In this document: positions 12,297 to 22,437 of the stretch, piece by piece | How positions within the stretch are numbered: position 1 is the stretch's first letter | Layout of the letters: every line of letters starts with the position of its first letter | Source of the DNA: Locusta migratoria | Lineage: Eukaryota > Arthropoda > Insecta > Orthoptera > Acrididae | Direction: 5' to 3' | Assembly: GCA_026315105.1 (NCBI GenBank) | Contig: CM048751.1 | Location: 342,286,649-342,350,648, forward strand | DNA: 64,000 bases | Notes under the pieces: generated by a model | Databases searched by the model: none | Told to the model about the DNA's origin: nothing | What the model saw: only the letters and a program-made list of their open reading frames with translations | Position numbers and translations under genes: made by a program

Positions 12297-13529
12297 ATGA
12301 CTTCCTTATCTTCTTTCGTGACGTTGACCCAGAAACGTAAGTTAGACTCGCTTCAGCCTAAAAAGACTCTGCCTAATGTACCTAAATTTCTGGTTGTCTC
12401 TCGCACCGACGGAAAGGATTTCAATTCTGTCAATCCTTTCGTTATACAGAAAGGTGTCGATGCAATTGCTGGCCCTGTTAAAACCTGTTCACGTCAGCGC
12501 AATGGCACATTGTTGCTGGAAGTGGAAAGTGCCTTTCAAGCCCAAAAACTGATACGTACTACGTTGTTGCACACTTTTCCAGTTAAGGTCGAAGCGCACC
12601 GCACACTCAACTCGTCACGGGGGGTAGTTTTTACGAGATCCCTTGACGGGTTGTCTGATGAAGACATCCAATCGTATATGTCCGATCAGGGTGTGACAGC
12701 CATCCACAGGGTGATGAAAAAGGTCGATAACCAGCTGACACCGACTCGTACTGTGTTTTTGTCGTTTGACAAAGTTGACCTCCCGTCGAAGGTCAAAGCA
12801 GGGTATGAAGTCATCTCCGTCCGCCGTTATGTACCTAACCCAACGCGCTGTTTTCAGTGCCACAGGTACAACCATACCCGTGAACATTGCCCAAATGCAG
12901 CAAAGTGTGTCACTTGTGGTAGGGACGCCCATGAGGGGGATTGCCCACCTCCGTCCCCTCACTGCTTAAACTGCAACGGTGACCATGCGGCTTCCTCTCG
13001 CGACTGCCCTGTATACAAGGATGAGAAGGTAATCCAGCAAATTTGGGTTACGGAGAAGGTATCGACATCTGCCGCTCGTAAGTTGTTGGCGAGTCGAAAG
13101 CCCACTGTCCTCCCAGAGGGTACATACAGTAAGGTACTCACCTCAACTCGACCTACCAAGGATTCCAGTACCCAGACATGTGACTTCACTTTCGCTGACA
13201 CAGTTGTGCTATCCGCCAGCCCGAAGATTGCCCATTCCACGTCCCCGCTTCCTCCTGCTGCTTCTAGGGTACAGTCTTCGTCAAACTCTAGTAAACCGCG
13301 AGCACCTAAACAAGATGCCCGGACCTTGAAAAAGGAACCCGTCCGTGAGGATTTTCTGCGTTCTCAGGCTTCCCAACCATCAACTGCCTCTTCCCGCCGT
13401 CACTCTTCCAGAAGAGCTGACAAGAAAAAGAGTTCCTCTCCTTCCCCGCCGAGGCGTGACCCATCCGTCACGCCGTCCACCAGTTGCCGGCCTCGGCCGT
13501 CTTCTGTTTCACCGGGTCGCTCCATCTGA
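12297..13529 (+). CDS. LINE-1 ORF1, Gag-like nucleic-acid-binding protein
   Basis: About 411 residues from ATG at 12297 (MTSLSSFVTLTQKRK); an in-frame ATG at 12198 is possible but the upstream part is low complexity. The N-terminal half is an RRM-like region typical of insect I/Jockey Gag proteins. Three Cys-His knuckles follow at about residues 185-240: CFQCHRYNHTREHC, CVTCGRDAHEGDC and CLNCNGDHAASSRDC. The C-terminal third is Ser/Pro/Arg-rich and disordered. The role is to bind element RNA and form the RNP. The frame is intact. ORF2 begins about 0.2 kb downstream. Confidence 0.88.
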   Translation: MTSLSSFVTLTQKRKLDSLQPKKTLPNVPKFLVVSRTDGKDFNSVNPFVIQKGVDAIAGPVKTCSRQRNGTLLLEVESAFQAQKLIRTTLLHTFPVKVEAHRTLNSSRGVVFTRSLDGLSDEDIQSYMSDQGVTAIHRVMKKVDNQLTPTRTVFLSFDKVDLPSKVKAGYEVISVRRYVPNPTRCFQCHRYNHTREHCPNAAKCVTCGRDAHEGDCPPPSPHCLNCNGDHAASSRDCPVYKDEKVIQQIWVTEKVSTSAARKLLASRKPTVLPEGTYSKVLTSTRPTKDSSTQTCDFTFADTVVLSASPKIAHSTSPLPPAASRVQSSSNSSKPRAPKQDARTLKKEPVREDFLRSQASQPSTASSRRHSSRRADKKKSSSPSPPRRDPSVTPSTSCRPRPSSVSPGRSI

Positions 13530-13737
13530 CGGGCACCCGGCCCCCTACCGGCGGTGGAAACTGCCCCTCCTGATCAACTCAGGGAGGTGGCAGGCGCGTC
13601 GGTCGAACCTATGGACCACGACCCTTTGCCCCTGGACAGCGATAGCAGTGCTCCCTCGAAATCCGGTCCTCAGCGGCCGTCGAGGTGACCCCGCTTGCTA
13701 GTTGGTTTTCATCCTTATTTCTTCTCTCATTTTTATC

Positions 13738-16700
13738 ATGGCGCTCCTTCAATGGAATATTCGCGGCATTCGTTCTAATCGGGAGGAGTTAAAACTACTC
13801 CTTCGATTGCACTGCCCGCTTCTTGTCTGCCTCCAGGAAACTAAGTTGCGTCCGCGTGATCGTGCAGACTTTCCACACTACACCTCTGTGCGGTTCGACT
13901 TGCCACCCATGGAAGGTATCCCAGCCCATGGAGGGGTTCTGATGCTCCTTCGAGACGATGTCTATTACCATCCCATTTCATTGCATACTCACCTACAGGC
14001 AGTTGCCGTCCGCATCACCCTATCCACATTTACCCTTTCCCTCTGTAATATTTATTCGCCATCGTCATCTGCCCTTACTAGGGCAGATGTGCTACACCTT
14101 GTTGATCAGCTCCCTTCACCCTTCGTGTTGATAGGCGACTTTAATGCCCACCACCCCTTATGGGGCTCTCCGGCACCTTGTCCGAGTGGCTCCCTTTTGG
14201 TGGACCTTCTCCAACACCCCGATCTTGTCTGCATCAACACCGGTGCACCGACCTTCCTTTCTGACACAACACACACTTACTCCCATATAGACCTCGCAAT
14301 ATGCACTCCTCAGCTTGCTGGTCGGTTTGAGTGGTATGCACTTTCTGACACGTACTCGAGTGACCATTTCCCCTGTATCATCCACATTCTGCATCATTCC
14401 CCATCTCCTCGTCCCACCAGTTGGAACATTTCTAAAGCCGACTGGGGGCTTTATTCTACCATGGCAATTTTTCACGATTGGGATTTTCCCACCTGTGACA
14501 GTCAGGTCGACTACCTCACAGAGGTTATTCTCACAGCTGCCGAACGTTCCATACCTCGTACTTCCTCTTCTCCACGTCGTGTCCAGGTCCCTTGGTGGAC
14601 TGCAGCCTGCCGCGACGCGCTTAGAGCCCGGCGCCGTGCTTTACGCACCTTCCGCCGCCACCCGACTTTGGAGAATTGCATACATTATAAACGTATGAGA
14701 GCGCAATGTCGTCGTATCATGAACGACAGCAAGAAAGCTTGCTGGACTGCTTTTACTAGTTCTTTTAACCGTTTTACTCCCTCCACGTTTGTTTGGCGTG
14801 GCCTACGCCGTCTATCCGGCATCAAGGTCCACTCCCCGATTCCTGGCCTGACCGTGGAGAACGCAGTCCTCGTGGACCCCTCTGACGTTTCCAACGCATT
14901 GGGCCGTTTCTTTGCGGAGGTTTCGAGCTCTGCCCATTACCACCCTGCCTTTCTCCCTCGCAAACAGGTAGAGGAGGCCCGGCCGCCTTCTTTCCACTCT
15001 TGTAATCGTGAAAATTATAACGTCGCCTTCACCATGCAGGAGCTAGACCGTGCTCTCGCCCTGTCCCGATCTTCTGCTCCTGGGCCCGATTCCATTCACA
15101 TTGAAATGCTGAAGAACCTCTCTCCTGCGGGCAAGTACTTTCTTCTCAGTACCTACAATCGCATATGGACTGAAGGTCATGTTCCCAGAAGTTGGCGTGA
15201 AGCCACTGTTGTCCCCATCCCCAAACCAGGGAAGGACAAACATCTTCCTTCCAGCTATCGTCCTATTTCTCTGACGAGCTGTGTCTGTAAGGTGATGGAA
15301 CGCATGGTTAACGCTCGGTTGGTGTGGCTCCTCGAATCTCGCTGCCTCCTGACTAATATCCAATGCGGTTTTCGTCGACACCGCTCTGCTGCTGATCACC
15401 TCGTTACGTTGTCGACCTTCATTATGAACAACTTTCTAAGGAAGCGTCAAACAGTAGCAGTGTTCTTCGACTTGGAGAAGGCATACGATACCTGTTGGAG
15501 AGCGGGCATTCTCCGCACATTGCACAGATGGGGCCTTCGGGGCCGCCTTCCTCTTTTCATTCAAGCGTTTTTGGCGGATCGCAAGTTCCGGGTACGGGTG
15601 GGTTCTGTTTTGTCAGATACCTATTGCCAGGAGAATGGGGTACCACAGGGCTCCGTCTTGAGTGTGGCGCTCTTTGCCATTGCAATCAATCCGATCGTGG
15701 ATTGCCTTTCAGCCGACGTCTCCGGATCTCTTTTTGTTGACGATTTCGCAATTTATTGTAGCGCCCAGCGGACGTGCCTCTAGAAGCGTTCTCTTCAACG
15801 CTGTCTTGACCGTCTATATTCCTGGAGCATCGCAAACGGCTTCCAATTCTCCACTGAGAAAACTGTGTGTATAAACTTCTGGAGATACAAGGAATTTCTT
15901 CCACCCTCTCTACATCTCGGCCCTGTTGCTCTCCCTTTCGTAGAGACTACGAAATTCTTGGGACTCGTGTTGGATCGTAAACTTTGCTGGTCCACACACG
16001 TGTCCTACCTGGCTGCCCGTTGTGCCCGATCCCTTAACGTCCTTCGTGTCCTCAGTGGCACGTCATGGGGAGCGGACCGTACCATCCTGCTTCACCTTTA
16101 CCAGGCCATTGTTCAGTCGAAGCTCGACTACGGAAGCCTTGTATACTCTTTTGCATGGCCGTCGATTCTCCGCCGTCTCAACTCTATCCACCATCGGGGA
16201 TTACGTCTGGCGACCGGTGCATTTTATACCAGCCCTGTTGAAAGTCTGTATGCCGAGGCTGCTGTATTACCCTTGACCACTCGGCGTGACATACTTTTGT
16301 CTCGGTACGCATGCCGCCTGCGGTCGATGCCCAACCATCCATCTTACCGATTATTTTTTGACGACTCACTCGATCGCCAATATCAGTTGTCTGCGATTGC
16401 CTTGCTTCCACCTGGAGTTCGGTTTCGCCACCTACTACAGCGGCTCGATTTTACCCTTCCTTCCACCTTTCGGTTGAGCGAAAGCGCATTGCCACCGTGG
16501 CATAAGGCCCCGGTTCACACTCACCTCGAACTTAGTTCGCTCCCCAAGGAGAGCACTCCGGACTTGGTATACCGCTCGAGGCTCGTTGAACTCCGTTCGC
16601 GGTTCGATAGCGCCATATTTATTTACACTGATGGTTCCAAGAGCACTGACGGTGTCGGATCTGCCTTCGTCGTCGAGGACAACCGTTTCCAATACAAGCT

Positions 16701-17376
16701 CCCTGACCGGTGCTCTAACTTCACGGCTGAGCTTTTTGCCCTCCACCAGGCCGTTTTGTACACCTGCCGCCACCGCCAACCTTTCTATGCCATCTGTTCG
16801 GACTCACTTAGTGCCCTGCAGAGTCTTAAGGACCCTTTGTCGCACCATCCTCTCGTGTATCGGATCCAACGCTCCCTCCAGTTGCTAGCAGATGACAGCT
16901 GTCACGTTTCTTTCCTGTGGGTCCCTGGCCACGTAGGTGTGCCCGGGAATGAGACGGCCGACATAGCGGCCAAGGCCGCACCTCTTTTACCTCGCGTGGC
17001 TACCTTTTGCGTCCCATCTGAGAATGAGACGGCCGACATAGCGGCCAAGGCCGCACCTCTTTTACCTCGCGTGGCTACCTTTTGCGTCCCATCTGACGAT
17101 GTTCAACGGGCTCTCCGCCGGAGTATCGTGTCGCAATGGCACAGTGTGTGGTTTTGATTGTCCAACAACAAATTGCGAACTGTAAAACCGATCCCGACCA
17201 CTTGGAGGACCTCCTCACGCCCCTCTCGGCGGGAGGAGGTCATCCTGGCCCGGTTGCGGATCGGACACTGCCGTTTCAGCCACCGTCACTTGCTGTCCGC
17301 CGACCCTGCACCGCTGTGCCCCTGCGGTGAACTGCTGACCGTGCGACATGTTTTACTGTCTTGCGTACTTTTCTAA
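13738..17376 (+). pseudogene. LINE-1 ORF2 (APE endonuclease, RT, RNase H) with two in-frame stops
   Basis: One frame runs from ATG 13738 (MALLQWNIRGIRSN) to TAA 17374-17376, about 1212 codons. The APE-type endonuclease lies in about residues 1-230 (LQETKL, IGDFNAHHPLWG, SDHFPC). The RT follows, with PIPKPGKDKHLPSSYRPISL, FFDLEKAYD, GVPQGSVLS and catalytic FVDD (about 666-669). RNase H starts near residue 960 (YTDGSK, SDSLSAL, WVPGHVG). A C-terminal Cys/His patch with LARLRIGHCRF and CPCGELLTVRHVL closes it. TAG at 15781-15783 cuts the RT just after FVDD, and TGA at 17155-17157 cuts after RNase H; the frame is otherwise open. A 75 bp tandem duplication (16947-17096) adds 25 residues after the RNase H HVG motif. 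Confidence 0.9.
16947..17096 (+). repeat. 75 bp in-frame tandem duplication in LINE-1 RNase H
   Basis: Two adjacent copies of a 75 bp unit beginning GAATGAGACGGCCGACATAG (starts at 16947 and 17022), apparently identical. The unit encodes NETADIAAKAAPLLPR and following residues, so the reading frame is kept. Confidence 0.92.
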
Positions 17377-17625
17377 TCATCTCCGTGTCGCCCTTCACTT
17401 TCTGTCTACTCTGGAGGAAATTTTAGCTGATGACACACGAGCAGTTGCTAGAGTTTTGCGTTTTATCAACTTGGCCAACTTATCCAAGTATATTTAACCC
17501 TTTTACTTGTCTTTTATCTTTCGTTTTTAGCCTCTTCTGGATGTTCTGACAGTCCCCATTTTTTTTGAGGCCATAGCTAATGACCATAGAAGTTGTGCGC
17601 CCTAAAACCACAAAAAAAAAAAAAG

Positions 17626-18050
17626 GCATCCTTCCTATTCCACCGAGAGTGTCTTTCTGCCGCCCACCTAATCTCCATAACCTCCTAGTCCACCCCTATG
17701 AAATCCCCAAACCACCTTCCCTACTTTCTGGCTCCTACCCTTGTAACCGCCCCCGTTGTAAAACTTGCCCTATGCACCCTTCCACCACCACTTACTCCAG
17801 TCCCGTAACCCGGAAGGTGTACACAATCAAAGGCAGAGCCACTTGCGATAGCACCCATGTGATCTACCAACTGACATGCCTGCACTGTGAAGCGTTCTAT
17901 GTGGGAATGACCAGCAACAAACTGTCCATTCGCATGAATGGACACAGGCAGACAATGTTTGTTGGTAACGAGGATCACCCTGTGGCTAAACACGCCTTGG
18001 TGCACGGCCAGCACATCTTGGCACAGTGCTACACCGTCCGGGTTATCTAG
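17626..18050 (+). pseudogene. PLE GIY-YIG endonuclease domain, C-terminal remainder
   Basis: This continues the PLE coding region after LINE-1. It has a Cys-rich linker (CNRPRCKTCPM), then the GIY-YIG nuclease core: VIYQLTCLHC (GIY position), AFYVGMTSN (YIG position), LSIRMNGHR with the catalytic Arg, and a C-terminal segment ending VRVI-TAG at 18048-18050. In PLEs this domain nicks target DNA to prime reverse transcription. The domain is open here and, compared with 8957-9384 on the minus strand, lacks the frameshifting deletion. It is separated from its RT by the nested LINE. Confidence 0.88.
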
Positions 18051-18420
18051 ATACTTCCCACTGACACCAATCCTTCAGAACTCCAGAGATGGGAACTAGC
18101 CCTTCAGCATATTCTCTCTTCCCGTTGCCCACCTGGTCTCAACCCCTGCTAAATTCGAATTCCCACCCACCATCATAACATCTTTGCATCAGTTCTCTGG
18201 ACAGAGCCTCTGCCTCAAGTGGTATGTCTGTCTAACTTCTTTGCTTTCTACAGTATGTCTGCTTAGGTGTAATTTTGTCTGTGTGAATGTGTGGGTATGT
18301 GTGCATTTGTTTACCCTCCTTTTTTTCCCCCAAGGTAAATCTTTCCTCTCCTGGGATTAGAATGGCTCCTTACCCCCTTCCTTAAAACCCTCATTTCCTT
18401 TTCCCTCTCCTTCCCTTCTG

Positions 18421-18451
18421 CCTGAAGAAGCAACTGGGTTGCGAAAGCTTG

Positions 18452-18455
<4 letters not shown>
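18421..18455 (+). ncRNA. hammerhead-ribozyme-like motif in PLE tail (unit 1, right)
   Basis: CTGAAGA (18422-18428) matches the CUGANGA core. A hairpin GCAAC-TGG-GTTGC forms helix II. GAA follows, then self-complementary AGCT, which can give a two-pair helix III between two molecules, and a U at the cleavage position. The bases after it (GCG) can pair with TGC before the core, giving a short helix I. One extra base sits between the core and helix II. PLE hammerheads with tiny helix III are described in the literature; activity of this one is inferred only. Confidence 0.5.

Positions 18456-18502
<47 letters not shown>
18456..18502. repeat. (GT)n microsatellite in PLE tail
   Basis: GT run directly after the hammerhead-like motif. 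Equivalent CA/GT runs occur at about 8539-8556, 26933-26979, 34079-34121 and 34343-34392, always at the same place in the tail, so the microsatellite is part of the element. Confidence 0.9.
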
Positions 18503-18935
18503 TCATTTATTTGTGATGCTGTCGCACCTGTGCTCCTTTGCCTAGTGAGTGATATTCGTCTTTTTTATATATATAATTTTTCCTGCTAGGAGTTTTTCAT
18601 CTTGATATTCGTAAACATACAAAAATATTGATAATGGAAGATCTGATTGGAATTGATGTATAAAAAAGTTATACAGCTTTTGGCACAAGGATGATTTCTT
18701 CCAAATACATTGTGGATGTGTAGGAAACAACATAATCCAAACAATGCGGGAAGGGTTGGAAATTGCACTAATTATGAAACTGAGAATTAAGAAAGAGGAG
18801 AGGAAAAAGAAAAGAAGAAATCAGATCAACAATACAGCTTAGAATATTATATGTTATTTATTTTTTCAAGTAATGAGTAGACTTGGCAGCAGGAGAACTC
18901 GTTTTACATCTAAGGCATTGTGCCATTGACACTTG

Positions 18936-19112
18936 TCATGGATACGCTTCGTCGTCCATGTCCAGGTTGAATCTTCGTTTGAAGTCCATGCCATTGTGTT
19001 TCAAATTCCAGTCGTTTATGCCTTTTGACACTGAAACCCCTAAATCTGGTGGTAGCATGAGGTCAGGCTCTGCCAGCACATTCATGGGGTATTGAGCAGT
19101 CATGGCCTCAAC
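18936..19112 (-). CDS. terminal exon of an unidentified host gene
   Basis: On the minus strand an acceptor TTTGTTTACAG (19123-19113) precedes 58 codons in phase 0 from 19112 to TGA at 18938-18936. The peptide is globular in composition, with TAQYPMNVLAEPDLMLPPDL and the C-terminus RRFNLDMDDEAYP. An AATAAA poly-A signal follows on the minus strand (18862-18857), about 75 bp after the stop. Splice signal, stop and poly-A signal agree, and no transposon family matches. Earlier exons should lie at higher coordinates but none was identified, probably because of the inserted elements. I do not recognise the protein. Confidence 0.62.
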   Translation of the reverse strand, partial: VEAMTAQYPMNVLAEPDLMLPPDLGVSVSKGINDWNLKHNGMDFKRRFNLDMDDEAYP

Positions 19113-19123
19113 CTGTAAACAAA

Positions 19124-20474
19124 TTTGGCTGTCAGCTTTTCCCCTCAGATAAATGCACAGAGCTGTCATGTAACTAGACAACAATCCATAGTGGTGGTGG
19201 TGTGGGCAGTGGAGGAGAAAAGGGAAGGGTTAATTATTAAGATTATGACTCCTCCCCTTTCCTTATTGTACAGTCTACTGAAAGTATTAAAAGTTTTAAA
19301 TATGGAGAGTGAGAAAAATTTTCCATTTAGTTGTATTATATAATAATGCAGCATTTTTTAAAAGATGTCTTTCAGTAACAATTCCTGCGGGAGATAATAG
19401 GAAATATATTTTTCGCTCTTGTCATAAATATTGGAAGAAAGTATGTCTTTGCCAACACTGCACGTGGAAAATGTTGGGAACAGTCTTGAAAATGCATGCT
19501 TATTTTGTCCTTGTAAACTAAATTGACACTCAGTGATGTAAATAGGAAATGCAGTAACAGTTGCTCCTATCAGACACTGTGCCACTTTGTTTGTGCAGAC
19601 AGAGAATTATGTGAAGTTTGTGAAGTTTCAGCAAAACTGACCTCAGATATGTTTTACTGATGTTGGAGTGTATATACCAGCTATTCAGGGTGTATCATGA
19701 ATGGTTGAAAGAGAATCTATCAGCCCACAACATACAATCTATTGGTCTTTCCAGCCACCACCTATGTCTGTGATTTGACATCTGAAAGGAATCATCAGTA
19801 GTGACTACAGGACAACAGTGCAACTAATCATGGCTCGTCAGGATACACAGGCCATTTCATTTCAAATAAGACAGCAGGAAATCTTGAATTTTTGTAGTTT
19901 CATTTTTCTGTTATAGAAAGTAGACATTAATATCTTTGACAGACTCATAACTGTGATATGTAAACGTTTCTGGTTGTTTTTTAGATGTGAAAGTAACATA
20001 ATTTCATGAAACCACATGATCATGACACTCATAGCTTGGAAACTACTGGATTAGATTCAGACTTGTTCCATAGATCATAAATACAACTTTTTGTAATGAT
20101 GTGGAATGTGTTAGTTAAAAAAAATGGTGTCTATACATGACACTCAATATTTTAAGGATTTTTTATTTATTATTATTATTTTGTATTTTTGAGTGAAATT
20201 ACTGAGTTTTATCTAAGAAGTCATCTAAATTGCAGGAGGAGTTGCCATTCAGAAGTTCTTTTCATTTCTTTTTGAACACTAGTTGGCTATATGTCAGACT
20301 TTTGACGCTACTGGATAAGTGACTGAAGACTTTTTTGGCAGCATAATTCATCCCTTGGTGTGCCAAACTTAGATTTAACCTTGAATTGTGATTATCAGTC
20401 TTCTTCTACTATTGTAGCTATGCACACTATTATTTTTTAATTGGGTCAGATTGTTAATAACAAATTTCATGAGT
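19124..20474. other. unassigned stretch, probably intron of the minus-strand gene
   Basis: AT-rich with no element or exon recognised. Confidence 0.35.
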
Positions 20475-20485
20475 GAATACATACA

Positions 20486-20676
20486 GGCCAACCGCAGTGG
20501 CCGAGGTGACTGAGGCGCTCCAGTCATGGTCTGCACGCCACTACGTTCGGGGATTCGAATCCCCCCCTCGGGCATGGATATTTGTGTCATCCGTAGTATT
20601 AGCTAGTTCATAAGTAGTTTGTAAGTTTAGGGACTGATGACCCCATAGTGAAGTCCCATAAGCTCTACAAACATTT
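20486..20676 (+). mobile_element. tRNA-derived SINE (family A), intact
   Basis: The head has an A box (AGTGGCCGAGGTGACTGAGG region) and B box GGATTCGAATCC. The body includes GTTCATAAGTAGTTTGTAAG and the tail AGGGACTGATGACCCC...AAGTCCCATAAGC. It is flanked by an 11 bp duplication GAATACATACA (20475-20485 and 20677-20687). Other family copies: 41070, 48005, 49901, 54704, 55852, 58390, 61370. It sits immediately before the Tc1-like terminus. Confidence 0.88.
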
Positions 20677-20683
20677 GAATACA

Positions 20684-21728
20684 TACAGTGGCAGTCCAAA
20701 TAATAGCCACCTGGCAAAGGTTTGGAATAAAGTGCACATTTATTACTAGACATGTTTTTACTATGATGGAAACAAAATTTTACGTTGTACAGGAACCATT
20801 ACAACAGAGTCACATTGTACCACAGTCAGTTATATAGATAATGCAACACAAAATAATCAATAATATTCAAAAGGATACCAGACCACACGGTCAGAAAAAT
20901 AGAGCCCACTGACACAAATATTATGTACTTGAACTTAGTATTCTGAAACTTAAAGGAACAGTATTTTTTGCGTAGGAGTGCACTAGTACTTCGTGGGGTA
21001 ACCCTTATTTTTGAAGATTGCCCTGCACCTCTTACCCATAGTGTCAACAAAATGCCTGCATTCCTTGCTACTGATTGCATATGAGGCTCTTTGGATTTCT
21101 TCCCAAAGTTTATCTAAAGATGAAGCTTTGAGCGGTCAGTTCACTTGTCTATGATCTCCCATAAGTTCTTAATGGGTGATGTGTCAGGGGATTGAGGTGG
21201 CCTTGTCTAATACTTAGATATTGTGATCTTGAAAAACCTTCTTTGGATCATTATCTTGCTAAAATTTCCATTTCAGCAGCATTTCCTCTTCATCATAAGC
21301 AGCATCACATTTGCCAAGATGTCTGTGTACATTTCTGCGTTCATTATGCCATTGATACAATGTACTGTAGCAATGCCATACCATGAAAAACATCCTCATA
21401 CTGTAACACATCCGCCACTGCATTTAACAGTTTCTTAAAGTATACTTGGGATTAAATTCCTTGTTCAGTGGAGAGTGCACATAGACTTTTCCGTCTGAGG
21501 CAAACCTATTATACTTGGAATCATTGGAGCAAAATCGTGTACCTCCACCAAATATTACGTTTTTGTTCATTTCTCCAGGCAAAGGCCAAACTTTCCCAAA
21601 CATTTGCTTTTGAAACATGTGGCTTGTGTCTCGCAATACACCCATTCAGTTTTGCAGATCTCAGTCATCTTTGAATCGTTGAGGTTGATAATCATGTTTG
21701 TCGCTAAACAAAATGGCTTTGTCAAGGT
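20684..21728 (-). pseudogene. Tc1-like transposase relic
   Basis: The terminus CAGTGGCAGTCCAAATAATAGCC after TA at the low-coordinate end resembles Tc1/mariner inverted repeats. The minus strand shows decayed Tc1 blocks in order: VIFGGGTRFCSNDSKYNRFAS (first catalytic Asp region, about 21560), a GSV..GCFSW-like block (about 21410), and SPDTSPIKNLWEII-like residues (about 21170) near the last catalytic residue. Stops and frameshifts are frequent. LINE-2 inserted at 21728. The N-terminal part expected beyond 26602 was not clearly seen. Confidence 0.68.
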
Positions 21729-22437
21729 CCCCCCCCCCCCCATGGGGCCCACAGCTCTTTTGTGGGTACATGTATGGCACACACGGGTCCCCGAGCCATT
21801 GCAGCCTTTTTTCCTACTTTCCCCAGGCTGCATTACCCCTCCTAGTTCCCCCTCCTCATCCCAATCGCTTCCTCCCACCCTCTCCAACTCCGTCTCTCGG
21901 CGTTTCTCTAGATGATGATCTGGCTATCCCATGATACCGACTGCCCTGCAATTTTGGTTTTGTCTGATGTTTACACTGGTTTTTGGACCAGTTTGGTCCC
22001 CCTCGGGGTTTGACCTTCCATAGCAAAATCCTCCGATAACATGTGAGCCAGTTGGGGAAGAACTCCCGACCTAGCCCCTACAGTGCAGGTCCCATCCTTT
22101 CCTTTCCACTTCCTTTCCTCGCCGTAGCCCCCATCCCCCGCTAGGTCCCCAGCATGTGTAGCCAGTCCATGTGCGGGGGGGGGGGGTGTCTATTATGTAC
22201 CCTTTGTCTGAGCCCCCTGACACCACAGGGATCACCCTACTGGTGTCTGAGCTGCAACCTCTCCATGCAAGCCAAGGAGTTGATGCCTGTCCTCGTGGGT
22301 ATCAGAACTCCCGGCAATGGCCATCGTGCCAGGTGGCCTTTGCTGAGGCTGGGTGGCACGCATGGAGAGATCTCCTGTTTCGGAGTGGGTGACACCAGGG
22401 TGGACTTATAGCACTATGAAAACAGTTAGACTTCAAA

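Larger units (their letters stand above)
11662..17625 (+). mobile_element. LINE-1 copy: I/Jockey-group non-LTR retrotransposon, full length
   Basis: It starts with a C-run followed by GGGGCCCACAG and ends CCTAAAACCAC plus poly-A (17612-17624). It has about 0.63 kb of pyrimidine-rich 5' UTR, ORF1, ORF2 and a short 3' UTR. The 5' start matches LINE-2 (21729), so the element is 5' complete. Target duplication: CATCCTCCTTCC on the left (11650-11661) versus CATCCTTCCT on the right (17628-17637). The uninterrupted site, seen in the inverted copy near 9360, reads CATCCTTCCTACTTC. Only two in-frame stops occur in ORF2, so this is a fairly young insertion. A 70 bp tail of the same family lies at 31072-31141. 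Confidence 0.9.
8526..18610 (+). mobile_element. Penelope-like element insertion unit (with nested LINE-1)
   Basis: The unit consists of an inverted 3' fragment (8526-9440, minus), then a plus-strand element with RT (9440-11661), an inserted LINE (11662-17625), and the rest of the plus-strand element with GIY-YIG and the 3' tail (17626-18610). A perfect 17 bp duplication flanks it. PLEs are known to integrate as partial tandems or with inverted pseudo-terminal repeats, and this matches. The coding part is broken by stops and frameshifts, so the copy is dead. Confidence 0.85.
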
